Below are positions 9,809 through 17,624 of a stretch of 64,000 nucleotides of DNA, in pieces (position 1 is the first letter of the stretch; each line of letters begins with the position of its first letter). The notes under the pieces are model-generated. The model was not told where the DNA came from. It did not search any database and saw only the letters and a list, made by a program, of their open reading frames with translations. Source of the stretch: Aquabacter sediminis (GTDB lineage: Bacteria; Pseudomonadota; Alphaproteobacteria; Rhizobiales; Xanthobacteraceae); NCBI RefSeq assembly GCF_028863665.1, contig NZ_JARBFX010000005.1, positions 124,001 through 188,000 on the forward strand. Reading direction: 5' to 3'. A program made the translations under genes and the position numbers.

Positions 9809-10249
9809 ATGAGCCCGGGCACTCGAAGCGCCGTCATGAGCCGCATAAGGGGCCGCGACACAGGCCCGGAGCGCACGGTTCGTGCCATGCTTGAGGCACT
9901 TGGCCTGGAGTTCGAGAGTCATATCCGGTCGCTTCCCGGCAGACCAGACTTCGTGTTGTGGAAGCACTCGCTCTGCATCTTCGTCGACGGCGATTTCTGG
10001 CATGGCTGGCAGTTCGAAAGCTGGCGCATGAAGCTATCGGAAAAGTGGGAGGCGAAGATCGCGGCGAACCGGCGCCGGGACGATTGCAACCGACGCTTGC
10101 TTCGTCAGGCTGGGTGGCAGGTGCTCCGGATATGGGAACATCAGGTTCGCGAGCGCCCCCGTGGCTGTCGCCGCAGCATCCTCCTGCGGGTCAAGAGAGG
10201 GTTGCCGTTTGGCGCCGAGCCTGGCAACGTCGCAGTCGAAGATGTGTGA
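9809..10249 (+). CDS. very-short-patch-repair (Vsr)-like endonuclease
   Basis: About 146 residues from the ATG at 9809. The alternative ATG at 9686 adds 41 residues, but 9809 has CGAGG 8 bases upstream and begins with MSPGTRSAVMSRIRG, the usual Vsr start. The core LPGRPDF (D47), IFVDGDFWHG (H65), KIAANRRRD (D91) and GWQVLRIWE match Vsr. In classic Vsr the motif is GCFWH and several cysteines bind zinc; here that Cys is Asp and the zinc ligands are missing. Vsr nicks T:G mismatches left by 5-methylcytosine deamination; variant Vsr proteins also occur in complex restriction systems. It overlaps the methyltransferase gene by 8 bases. Confidence 0.85.
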   Translation: MSPGTRSAVMSRIRGRDTGPERTVRAMLEALGLEFESHIRSLPGRPDFVLWKHSLCIFVDGDFWHGWQFESWRMKLSEKWEAKIAANRRRDDCNRRLLRQAGWQVLRIWEHQVRERPRGCRRSILLRVKRGLPFGAEPGNVAVEDV

Positions 10250-11288
10250 GACAGCGAAGTCGGGGGGGTGGTACGTGGTAAAAATCAGAGGGTTGGACCT
10301 ATTTTGTGGCGCTGGAGGTAGCAGCCTCGGAGCCCGTGCCGCTGGCGTAGAGATGGTTGGGGCCGTCGACGCCTGGGATATTGCCACCGAAACCTACAAG
10401 GATAATTTTCCCCAGGCGGAGGTGATCACCACCCGTCTTGATGACAACAGCAGCGCAGGTCTCTTCTCCAAGGTCGATTCGGTCGACCTGCTTATCGCCT
10501 CACCCGAATGCACGCATCACTCCATCGCTCGCGGCGCCAAGCCACGATGCGAAACGAGTCGTCGATCGGGCTGGTATGTCATGCCCTTCGTTCGTGAGTA
10601 TGAGCCGCGCTGGATCGTGCTGGAGAATGTCTCCGGCATGCGGCGCTGGGATGGGTACAAGGAACTGATCGACGAACTTGGCGAATACTATCATCTTCGT
10701 GCTCAGATGCTTGACGCGGCAAATTTCGGTGTGCCCCAGACCCGCAAGCGGCTGTTCATTCTTGGTGACCGGCTCCGCAAGCCGGCAAAGGTTCTTGCGA
10801 GCGAACCGTGCCCCCATGCCATCGCCATTCTCGACGATCCGTCAGCATGGAAGGCGCGCCCGGTATTCGGAGGTCATCTTTCCGAGAACACGATCGCACG
10901 AGTGAGCCGGGGCATGGCGGAACTGGGCAAGGGCAAGGATTTCCTGGTCGTGTACTACGGTTCCGATCGAGCGGGCGGATGGCAGCCGCTGGATAGGCCC
11001 ATACGAACCCTTACCACGCTGGATCGGTTCGGACTGGTCCGGTGGATTGGAGGCGTGGCGACATTCCGCATGCTGCAGGTGTCGGAACTTCGCCGCGCGA
11101 TGGGCTATCCCGAGGAGGCTAGGCTGGAACGAGGATCGCGTCGTGATCGCGTGAAACTGCTCGGAAACGGCGTCTGTCCGCCGGTCATGCGGGCGGCAGT
11201 GGAAACGCTTACTGGCGAAGCCGCGGAGAAGCCGGCGTCGTCACCGAAGACTCGCGGCGCCGGCGTTCCGATATCGATCGCAGCCTAG
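10242..11288 (+). CDS. DNA (cytosine-5-)-methyltransferase
   Basis: About 348 residues from the ATG at 10242, overlapping the Vsr-like gene; a GTG at 10275 is an alternative. Motif I LDLFCGAGGSSLGA (18-31), motif IV IASPECTHHS with C90, motif VI ENVSGM, motif VIII QTRKRLF and motif IX/X LLGNGVCPPV are all visible, so this is a C5-methyltransferase. Motif IV is odd: the residue before the catalytic Cys is Glu, where Pro is usual (PCQ). The target-recognition region between motifs VIII and IX is short, about 110 residues. It probably methylates the host copy of the site used by the neighbouring nucleases, or produces the mark that the next gene reads. Confidence 0.92.
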   Translation: MCETAKSGGWYVVKIRGLDLFCGAGGSSLGARAAGVEMVGAVDAWDIATETYKDNFPQAEVITTRLDDNSSAGLFSKVDSVDLLIASPECTHHSIARGAKPRCETSRRSGWYVMPFVREYEPRWIVLENVSGMRRWDGYKELIDELGEYYHLRAQMLDAANFGVPQTRKRLFILGDRLRKPAKVLASEPCPHAIAILDDPSAWKARPVFGGHLSENTIARVSRGMAELGKGKDFLVVYYGSDRAGGWQPLDRPIRTLTTLDRFGLVRWIGGVATFRMLQVSELRRAMGYPEEARLERGSRRDRVKLLGNGVCPPVMRAAVETLTGEAAEKPASSPKTRGAGVPISIAA

Positions 11289-11302
11289 TTGGGTGGCTTT
11301 CG

Positions 11303-12478
11303 GTGCAGATATTCGGTCCCGACGAAGCTGCGACGGCCGATCTGCTGGTCGACGCCGTATATCAGGGCGGCCGCCGTGGCGGCGCAGGAGACGATCCCCT
11401 TCCGAACCTCGCAGGAGTCAGCACAGGCGGTGGCTTCCGCTACAGGGGCCGGATCGATCGCTTGGAGCTTGTCGTCCTGACTTCAAACAAGCGCGATCCA
11501 GACTGGCCTGATGCGCTTGATCGGGAAACCGGGGTCTACACCTACTATGGCGACAACAAGGTTCCGGGCCGGGCACTTCACGCAACGCCACGTTTCGGCA
11601 ATGCCCTGCTCCAACGTATATTCGAGGACGCGAATGGCGGAGAGGAAGGGCGACGAAAGGTGCCCCCTGTCCTGGTGTTCACCTCGGCCGGTGAATGGCG
11701 CGACGTGATCTTCCTCGGTCTTGCAGTGCCGGGCGTTGCCGGACAGCGCCCGGCGGAGGATCTCTTGGCGGTCTGGCGCACGAGGGACGACAGCCGCTTC
11801 CAGAACTACAGGGCGCGCTTCACTATCCTTCGGACGGAGAGTGTAGCGCGCTCCTGGATTGAGAGCATTATAGCCGGTCAGCCTGACACAGCCCTGGCCC
11901 CGCCGGTGTGGACAACCTGGCTCGAGACTGGCCGGGTGGTACCCCTTCTTGCTCCCCGCACGATCCAGCACCGCAGGCGGGGCGAACAGCTTCCTTCAGA
12001 TCCCATCGGGAAGGAAGTGATTGCGGTCATTCACGGCTTTTTCGCCGATGATCCGCATGGCTTCGAGCAGTGCGCTGCCGAATTGGCGCGGATGATGCTG
12101 CCCGACATCGCCAGCCTCGACCTCACCAGGAGATCGAGAGATGGTGGCCGTGACGGGATCGGACAGATGAGGATCGGCACGGGAGCGAGTGCGATCCTTG
12201 TAGATTTCGCGCTGGAGGCAAAGTGCTACGCCACCTCGCACGCCGTCGGCGTTCGGGAGATGTCCCGCCTGATTTCCCGGCTGCGTCACCGGCAGTTTGG
12301 CGTTCTAGTCACGACTAGTTACGTTGATGAACAAGCATACAAGGAAATAAAGGAGGACGAGCATCCCATTTTGGTAGTCGCGGCGAATGACATCGTCCGT
12401 CTGCTAAGGGACACGGGCTATGGAGCACCGGCCGCGGTTAGGATGTGGCTAGAAAGATCCTTTCCGTCTTCTCTGTGA
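11303..12478 (+). CDS. restriction endonuclease: AspBHI-like N-terminal part + Mrr-type nuclease
   Basis: 391 residues starting with GTG at 11303, 14 bases after the methyltransferase. The N-terminal half contains GVYTYYGDNKVPG (77-89) and LHATPRFGN, which I recall as typical of the N-terminal domain of AspBHI-type, modification-dependent enzymes; this is family recall, not an alignment. The C-terminal 160 residues carry a Mrr-like PD-(D/E)xK nuclease: GGRDGIG (D284), FALEAKCY (E305, K307). The gene closes the vsr-methyltransferase operon. If the N-terminal part reads modified cytosine, this enzyme would cut methylated DNA next to a methyltransferase; otherwise it is an ordinary cognate restriction enzyme. 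Confidence 0.78.
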   Translation: MQIFGPDEAATADLLVDAVYQGGRRGGAGDDPLPNLAGVSTGGGFRYRGRIDRLELVVLTSNKRDPDWPDALDRETGVYTYYGDNKVPGRALHATPRFGNALLQRIFEDANGGEEGRRKVPPVLVFTSAGEWRDVIFLGLAVPGVAGQRPAEDLLAVWRTRDDSRFQNYRARFTILRTESVARSWIESIIAGQPDTALAPPVWTTWLETGRVVPLLAPRTIQHRRRGEQLPSDPIGKEVIAVIHGFFADDPHGFEQCAAELARMMLPDIASLDLTRRSRDGGRDGIGQMRIGTGASAILVDFALEAKCYATSHAVGVREMSRLISRLRHRQFGVLVTTSYVDEQAYKEIKEDEHPILVVAANDIVRLLRDTGYGAPAAVRMWLERSFPSSL

Positions 12479-12910
12479 TTGAACGTCCCACTCTCTGATG
12501 TTTTACGATTAACCGTCAGGCTACTATCAGCTCGCCCATGCCGAAAAAATGCACATGAACGGACGTCCGCTTCCGGCCGACGACAGAACGCCTCCATCGA
12601 AATAACCTACTGGCGCTCGGCGCGGTCATAAGCAATGTACGCTTTCAGCAAGTCGTCATTATTACCCACACGTCCGGATTTAAGGCGCGAAGCGGTCATT
12701 CGCAACGGCGTGCCGGGAAGGCCGCTTTGGTTCAGTTCCAGCCTCGGGCATTCATTGGCGATATGTCCGCTTGCTGGTTGAACTCCCCGAAACCGGACAG
12801 TCCTATTTCGGCCCCATACTGCACGTTCAGGCGTGCATCGGGAAAGGTACGGTGCGTTGCGGATGGCGGAGGGGGGAGCAGGCGTCATCCGCCCACTCCC
12901 TTCGTGTCCT
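12479..12910. other. gene-free stretch after the defence island, possible decayed intergenic repeat
   Basis: No gene is supported. A minus-strand open frame at 12607-12969 has no recognisable protein. The strings GTCCGCTTCC (about 12565) and ATGTCCGCTTG (about 12762), with AAGCGGTCATTCG (about 12692) in the opposite sense, resemble the dispersed non-coding TCCGCTT-type repeats found between genes in many alphaproteobacteria. This could mark the right border of the island. Confidence 0.35.
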
Positions 12911-13771
12911 TCACACAAACCCCCATTTCCGCTTCGCCAGCTGCGTCTCCAGGCTGTCCGGATTGGCAAACGTCCACCCCTTGTCGATGAGGCGCTTGGC
13001 GGTCAGTTCGTTGCCTTTGATGGCGATGATGAGGAGGGCAGCGAGCTGGAAGCCGAAGCTGAGGGTGAAGGCAATGAAGGCCTCCCGGTCCGTCTCGGCG
13101 TTGGCGAGCTCCATGGCGAAGGGGGAGAGCAGGCTTATGGCGAGGAAGAGGGCCGCCCAGCCATAGAGCTTGCGCAGCATGAGGGGGATGCCGAAGAAGC
13201 CGGCGAAGAGGAACAAGGTCCAGCTGAAGCCGACCTTGATGGCCTTCAGCTCTCCGGTGCGGGGATTGACGAGTTGCACTTTCATAGGGCCTCCAGGGGG
13301 TGATGGGGGGATGAAAACGGGTGCCGACGCTGCCAGCGCTTTCGGCTGCGGCTGCGGCTGCGACGGCAAGGGCGCGGCACAGGCGGCCAGGAAGCGGTCA
13401 GCATCGATGCTGAAAGCGGGCGATGGCGCCTCGGCAGGCGGGGCGGGCACGGCTTGAGAGAGATCAGGCACTTGCCAGCCGCGCAGGGCGAGGCGGACGG
13501 TCGGGGCCGAGGGCTCGGCAAAGCGCCAGCCTTGCATCAAGAGGCGCCGGCCCCTGTGCCCGTTGAACTCGCGGCCGAAATAGATCGCGAAGGCCAGGAT
13601 GATGCCGGTCGCGGATGAACCGCGCAGGCCGCCGCCACGGCCGTCAAGGACCAGGAAAAGCACGGTCCAGCAGACCCATAGGCCAAAGCCCAGGGCCAGG
13701 ATCGGCCAGTTGAAGCCGATGCCGACGCGCGCATGAGCCCCCGTGAGGGGATGAACCAGTCGAACATGCAT
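12911..13771 (-). CDS. membrane protein with two tandem copies of one domain
   Basis: 286 residues from the ATG at 13771. The frame is open further upstream, but homology between the halves starts here. Copy 1 begins MHVRLVHPLTGAHARVGIGF and ends near RRLLMQGWRF; copy 2 begins MKVQLVNPRTGELKAIKVGF and ends near KRLIDKGWTF. Each copy has a short basic N-terminus, two or more membrane segments and a Trp-containing tail; a Pro/Ala-rich linker joins them. Copy 2 has its own ATG at 13285 with GGAGG just upstream, in the same frame, so an independent short product is possible. The function is unknown; the repeated unit may sit at the inner membrane. It follows the next gene by 13 bases. Confidence 0.7.
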   Translation of the reverse strand: MHVRLVHPLTGAHARVGIGFNWPILALGFGLWVCWTVLFLVLDGRGGGLRGSSATGIILAFAIYFGREFNGHRGRRLLMQGWRFAEPSAPTVRLALRGWQVPDLSQAVPAPPAEAPSPAFSIDADRFLAACAAPLPSQPQPQPKALAASAPVFIPPSPPGGPMKVQLVNPRTGELKAIKVGFSWTLFLFAGFFGIPLMLRKLYGWAALFLAISLLSPFAMELANAETDREAFIAFTLSFGFQLAALLIIAIKGNELTAKRLIDKGWTFANPDSLETQLAKRKWGFV

Positions 13772-13784
13772 GGCATTGCCCCTC

Positions 13785-14144
13785 TCACGGTGCCCGTTTG
13801 GCTGCGGGAGACAGCCAGGCGAGGTCTTCGAGCGTGGCGAAGCGCCAGCCCCCCTTGCCGTTGGGCAGTTGCAGCGCCCGGAAGGCCAGCTCCAGCCAAG
13901 GCTTGTGGTGCACAAAACGGTAGTTGGCGAACCCCGAGCAGACCTGCGCGTCCCAGCCGGGAAAACGGTTCTCGATGTCGCCGAGATCAGCCGCCGTGGG
14001 CGTGCGCCAGATTGGGCCATCGGGCGCGAAGGCTTCTACCTGGAGAGCGATGTAGATGCCGCGCCAGGTGGTGTGGGGAACGAGACGGGTGCGTCCCGTG
14101 ACGAGGAAGGAGGGATGCTGTGCCATGCGACGTGCGGCGTCCAT
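13785..14144 (-). CDS. hypothetical protein
   Basis: 119 residues, ATG at 14144 with GAAAGG just upstream. Rich in Trp and aromatic residues (HTTWRGIYIALQVEAF, PGWDAQVCSGF), apparently soluble, no domain recognised. Placed directly upstream of the tandem-domain membrane protein gene on the same strand, so the two are probably co-transcribed. Divergent from an XRE-type regulator gene, which may control it. Confidence 0.6.
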   Translation of the reverse strand: MDAARRMAQHPSFLVTGRTRLVPHTTWRGIYIALQVEAFAPDGPIWRTPTAADLGDIENRFPGWDAQVCSGFANYRFVHHKPWLELAFRALQLPNGKGGWRFATLEDLAWLSPAAKRAP

Positions 14145-14231
14145 GCGCCTTTCAGTTGTGGCGAAGCTAGCGATTAATGATGGCTATGGCCAGTGGTTTG
14201 ATAGGCGCCGCAATCGTCAGCATGCGCGTCC

Positions 14232-14492
14232 ATGAAGGGACGTGCCGTTCTGGCCTGGAATGTGCGGGCCCTGCGGGTTGAGCGGGGATTGTCGCAAGAG
14301 CGCCTGGCGGCGGATGCTGGGATCGACCGGGCGTATCTGGGCGGCATTGAGCGGCAGGTGGAAAACCCCACCATCGATCTTCTGGACCGCCTCGCTCAGG
14401 TGCTGAACGTGACCTTGAGCGACCTGGTGCGCCTGCCGGCTGAAGGGGCGACGCCTCCCGTGCCGCTGAAGCGCGGGCGCAAGAAGGCTTGA
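14232..14492 (+). CDS. XRE-family helix-turn-helix transcriptional regulator
   Basis: 86 residues. An HTH_3 domain fills residues 5-62: NVRALRVERGLSQERLAADAG, then DRAYLGGIERQVENPTIDLL. A basic tail (KRGRKKA) follows. Small single-domain XRE proteins of this kind are common in accessory and phage-derived DNA. It is divergent from the 14144-12911 pair and ends 2 bases before the convergent gene at 14495, so it may repress either side. Confidence 0.85.
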   Translation: MKGRAVLAWNVRALRVERGLSQERLAADAGIDRAYLGGIERQVENPTIDLLDRLAQVLNVTLSDLVRLPAEGATPPVPLKRGRKKA

Positions 14493-14494
14493 AC

Positions 14495-14872
14495 TTACAG
14501 CCGGCTCTGGCCAGCCCGTCGCAGGCAAAGGTCAGCGCGGACCTCATCGGCAAAGCCGGCGATCAGCTCGGCTTCAAGATCCGATAGCAGGCCCATGCGA
14601 CGCGAGACGATCACCGGCAGAATGCGGGCCTTGGCCTCAAGGCCAAGCGATGTGGATGCCTCCCGCCCTGCAATGCGCTCCAGCGCCCGTTCGGCGCGCC
14701 CCAGATGCCGCATGCCAAGAGCGCCGGCATAGCGCCCGTCAGCATCAGGATCAGCCTCATAGCCAGCCTTGAGCGCCGCCACGGCCTGCGCATAGAGCAC
14801 GCAGTCGCGGATGAGGGCGCGATCTTTCGCGGCCTGCCTGCGGCGCCGACGGCGCCCATATCTTTGTCCCAT
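14495..14872 (-). CDS. hypothetical protein with Arg-rich N-terminus
   Basis: 125 residues from the ATG at 14872 (MGQRYGRRRRRRQ), preferred over an ATG at 14920 because AAGGTGA lies 7 bases upstream. The first 15 residues are strongly basic; the rest is Ala/Leu-rich and predicted helical. One possible reading is a nucleic-acid-binding tail with a helical domain. No family is recognised. Confidence 0.55.
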   Translation of the reverse strand: MGQRYGRRRRRRQAAKDRALIRDCVLYAQAVAALKAGYEADPDADGRYAGALGMRHLGRAERALERIAGREASTSLGLEAKARILPVIVSRRMGLLSDLEAELIAGFADEVRADLCLRRAGQSRL

Positions 14873-14938
14873 GTGATGCTCACCTTTTTGCATGATCGGA
14901 GAGAGGGGGAGACGCCGCATGGCGGCGCCTCCACGTCG

Positions 14939-15493
14939 TCAGCCGGCATGCATGGGGTGCAGCAGGGCGAACTCGGTGATCTGGCGCGAGAAGTGGCCCA
15001 TCTCCTCATAGTCGATGAAGACGCAGCTGGCGCGTCCCTCCACGAGGGTGATGACCTTGGCGGGCCACCACCCCTGGAACTCGCCGTCCGAATAGTCGGC
15101 CATCAGCACGACGTCGCCGACAGCGATGGCGCGCCAGAGGCGATCATCCACGGGCTTGGCGTCGACCTTCTCTGCAGGAGGAATGGCCATCGCGTCTCCG
15201 GGGGCCGAGGGCTCGGCCGTCACGGGCGCCTCAATGGTGGCAGGCGTGTCATCTGCGGCGGGCGTGCCGTTCGTGGCGGTTGCGACAGGCGCATTCTCGG
15301 CGGCCTGCGCCATGGCAGCGACAGCCGCCTCTTCGACAGAGGCCGCGTGGCCGGCAGAAGCTGCATGAATGGCCTCCGAGGCGTCGCCAGCGGCCGGCAG
15401 TGCCTTTTCGTCGACAGGCGTGGCCGCCGCCTCTTTCTTCGCCTCTGTGGCCTTCGGAGCGGTCTTGACGTTGATACGCGTGATCGAAGCCAT
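14939..15493 (-). CDS. small protein with C-terminal Tudor/PWWP-like barrel
   Basis: 184 residues from the ATG at 15493 (MASITRIN), chosen for AAAGGA 7 bases upstream. Residues 1-110 are Ala/Pro/Thr/Glu-rich and probably disordered. The last 60 residues (GDVVLMADYSDGEFQGWWPAKVI, then SCVFIDYEEMGHFS) look like a small SH3-type barrel of the Tudor/PWWP/agenet kind, judged by the WWPAKV pattern and spacing of aromatic residues. In eukaryotes such barrels read modified proteins; in bacteria the role is unknown. The family assignment is inference. Confidence 0.55.
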   Translation of the reverse strand: MASITRINVKTAPKATEAKKEAAATPVDEKALPAAGDASEAIHAASAGHAASVEEAAVAAMAQAAENAPVATATNGTPAADDTPATIEAPVTAEPSAPGDAMAIPPAEKVDAKPVDDRLWRAIAVGDVVLMADYSDGEFQGWWPAKVITLVEGRASCVFIDYEEMGHFSRQITEFALLHPMHAG

Positions 15494-16307
15494 GATGTGT
15501 CCTTTCATAGAGGGCTTGCGCCTATAAAAGGTATCATAGAACCTCAAAAATGTCAAGCGAACCGTTGCCACACCACGATTTCGGGCGCGAAAACGCTCCA
15601 AAACGCAAGGTGCGCTGGAGGGCTCAGAGGCGGCATTTGGAGGGGGGCGGCGGGGATCACGCCTCGCCGTGGATGAAGCCGGCGCGTCTTTCAGATGGGT
15701 CATCGGCCCCAAACGAGCGCCCAAAATGCTACACGGGGCAGGGGGGAGGGCTGCGGGGGTTGAATTGAGCGAGGCGATCCCGCAGCATGCCGTCTTGCGC
15801 GAAAAACTGTGTATGGGAACCGAACTTCTACAGGCGCGATTTTTGTAGGCATAAACGTAGGCATTGCGCTGTTCAGCGCGTATAATTTAATTGTTATATC
15901 AATGTTTTATCCTTCAAGTGTGACTCCCATCGCCCGCTCCAATTTCCTGCCTCAGAGCGTCTCAGGCCATCCTGTTTCCTAGAAAACGCCATGCGTTCAG
16001 CGCCGTGCAGTGGGTTCATGCGCGCGTCGGGGCCTGCTGCATCTGATCAATAGCCGGCATAGGCGCGGGCATACCGGCAGACGGCCGAGTTGAGATGCTT
16101 GCAGATGACCTTTCCGACATTGCCCTTTCAGCAGCCTCACGCATCGCCGCGCCAATCCCGGACCGGAACGCAGCAGACCGGTCTGCGGGATAAATCCGCC
16201 GCACGACCCAGCCCACGGGTCCAACCGTGCGGCGCAGGCCGTGCCGCCGTGGCCCGCGCCAAGCTGTGGGCCGGCCATGGCGGTCCTGTGTTGTCCCGGA
16301 CTGCCGC
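15494..16307. other. gene-free stretch, partly A+T-rich, with short repeats
   Basis: Open frames at 15997-16365 (minus) have no motifs and are not supported. Around 15828-15930 the DNA becomes A+T-rich and contains a direct repeat GTAGGCAT (15845-15852 and 15857-15864), an inverted pair CTACA/TGTAG (15828-15832, 15844-15848) and the near-palindrome GCGCTGTTCAGCGC (15866-15879). These could be operators of the 15493 gene or remains of a recombination site. Nothing else is recognised. Confidence 0.4.
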
Positions 16308-16517
16308 TCAAAAATCGGGTTCGAATGCGAGGATGTCGCCCGGTTGACAGTCGAGGTATCGGCAAATGGCGGCGAGGGTTTCGAAACGGATACCCTTGAC
16401 CTTACCCTGTTTCAGCAGGCTGAGATTGGCTTCGGTGATGCCGATCTGTTCGGCCAGGTCTTTGGACTTCACATTGCGACGTGCCAGCATAACGGCAAGG
16501 TTGACCTTGATCGGCAT
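16308..16517 (-). CDS. small XRE/Cro-CI-type regulator
   Basis: 69 residues beginning MPIKVNLAVMLARRN. The helix-turn-helix reads KSKDLAEQIGITEANLSLLK, followed by FETLAAICRYLDCQPGDILAF, the pattern of the compact HTH_26 (YozG/YdaS-like) group. It starts 5 bases after the stop of a DUF2975-type membrane protein, an arrangement known from many bacteria in which the two form one unit. Its signal and targets are unknown; the membrane partner may hold or inhibit it. Confidence 0.88.
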   Translation of the reverse strand: MPIKVNLAVMLARRNVKSKDLAEQIGITEANLSLLKQGKVKGIRFETLAAICRYLDCQPGDILAFEPDF

Positions 16518-16522
16518 GGGCG

Positions 16523-17074
16523 TCAAACGATCTGGCTGTTTTCTTCGGCGAGCTGGGCGGCTTTTTGCATGGCCCAAACAAGGGCCGCAACCACGCCGGC
16601 AAACAGGGCCAGGATCATCACGTCCGAACTGATCTCGATGACGATCTGCTTCGGCCGGCCTTCCCAGCTCATGGCCAGCATGAACAGCATGCCCGCCAGC
16701 GGCTTGGCGATCGCGCTGAGCGCCGTGCCCAGCGCGAAGTCGCGCAGGCCGGCAATGCCTTCCGCGTCGAACGGGTGGCCCGTAGAGAACCGCGTCAGGC
16801 AGACCCGCAGCCGCCACAAGCCCCAGCTCAAGGGCAGGAGGTGCAGAAGTGCCGTGGCGATTGCGAACAGGCGCATGAGGTCTCCCTCGGCCACGCCTGC
16901 GCCTTCGGTGAGCCAATAGAAGATCGCCAGCGCGGGCAGCCCCGCAGCCAGGCAGACCGCGACGATGGCCAGGGCCTGAAACCCCCTGCGGGCTTGCCGC
17001 GACAGAGTCACGCCATTGGGCGCGGGGTCGAATTTATCCGAGCGGGCCGGCACGCCGGGGTGTTCCATGGCCAT
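16523..17074 (-). CDS. DUF2975-type membrane protein
   Basis: 183 residues from ATG 17074 (GGAGG upstream); ATGs at 17086 and 17095 are alternatives. Four hydrophobic segments: near ALAIVAVCLAAGLPALAIFYW, LFAIATALLHLLPLSWGLW, ALGTALSAIAKPLAGMLFML and VMILALFAGVVAALVWAM. The GHPFDAEGIAGLRDFA loop is typical of DUF2975. Translationally linked with the downstream XRE regulator; the pair probably forms a membrane-tethered regulatory module. Confidence 0.8.
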   Translation of the reverse strand: MAMEHPGVPARSDKFDPAPNGVTLSRQARRGFQALAIVAVCLAAGLPALAIFYWLTEGAGVAEGDLMRLFAIATALLHLLPLSWGLWRLRVCLTRFSTGHPFDAEGIAGLRDFALGTALSAIAKPLAGMLFMLAMSWEGRPKQIVIEISSDVMILALFAGVVAALVWAMQKAAQLAEENSQIV

Positions 17075-17184
17075 CACTCCCTCCATGAGGCCCATCTATC
17101 TGACGCAATAATTATCGTTTGACAATAAATTTATGCCGCTCAATATGGAGAAATTATTGTTTTGCGATAATCAGGTGCGCGAAA

Positions 17185-17559
17185 ATGAACATGAAATGCA
17201 CGATCGTGACCGCAATCGCTTGCCTCGGCGTCTCGCTGCCAGCCCAGGCAATGCCTTCGACCGCGACCGGCGAGATTTCCGTCGCCCAGGTGGTCGATCT
17301 CATCCAGCGCTCGTCCACGGACAATGCCGCACGCAATGCCGCCATGGCTTATCTCGCCGGGGTGGGGGAGGCGACGGGCCTTCTGGTCAAGGAGGCGCGC
17401 ACGCGCGCATCGGACGGGCTCATCTGCGCGCGGCCGCTCGGCATGTCCAGCGATGCCGCCCTTGCGGCATTGTCACGGACGGACAAGGCCAGATGGCAAC
17501 AGACGGCGGCCACGCCCATCCTTGTCAACGACATGATGGCCCGCGCAGGCTGTCGCTAG
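17185..17559 (+). CDS. small exported protein, possibly Rap1a/Tai-like
   Basis: 124 residues from the ATG at 17185 with AGGTG upstream. Residues 1-21 form a signal peptide (MNMKCTIVTAIACLGVSLPAQA). The mature part has AAMAYLAGVGEATGLL and two cysteines (ICARPL and AGCR), a layout like Rap1a/Tai periplasmic immunity proteins, but similarity is weak. Divergent from the DUF2975 gene. Confidence 0.5.
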   Translation: MNMKCTIVTAIACLGVSLPAQAMPSTATGEISVAQVVDLIQRSSTDNAARNAAMAYLAGVGEATGLLVKEARTRASDGLICARPLGMSSDAALAALSRTDKARWQQTAATPILVNDMMARAGCR

Positions 17560-17624
17560 ACCGTCAGCCGGCCAAACCAAGGTTTTCCCCGGCCGCTGGA
17601 GGTCGGCAAAAGCGCCGGCGCCCC

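Noticed and set aside
16300-16340. tRNA-like GGTTCGAAT string
   Set aside because: No cloverleaf arms around it; it is inside the XRE gene's 3' end.
15997-16365. Minus-strand open frames of 122 and 66 residues
   Set aside because: They overlap the end of the XRE gene, lack motifs and look like random high-G+C frames.
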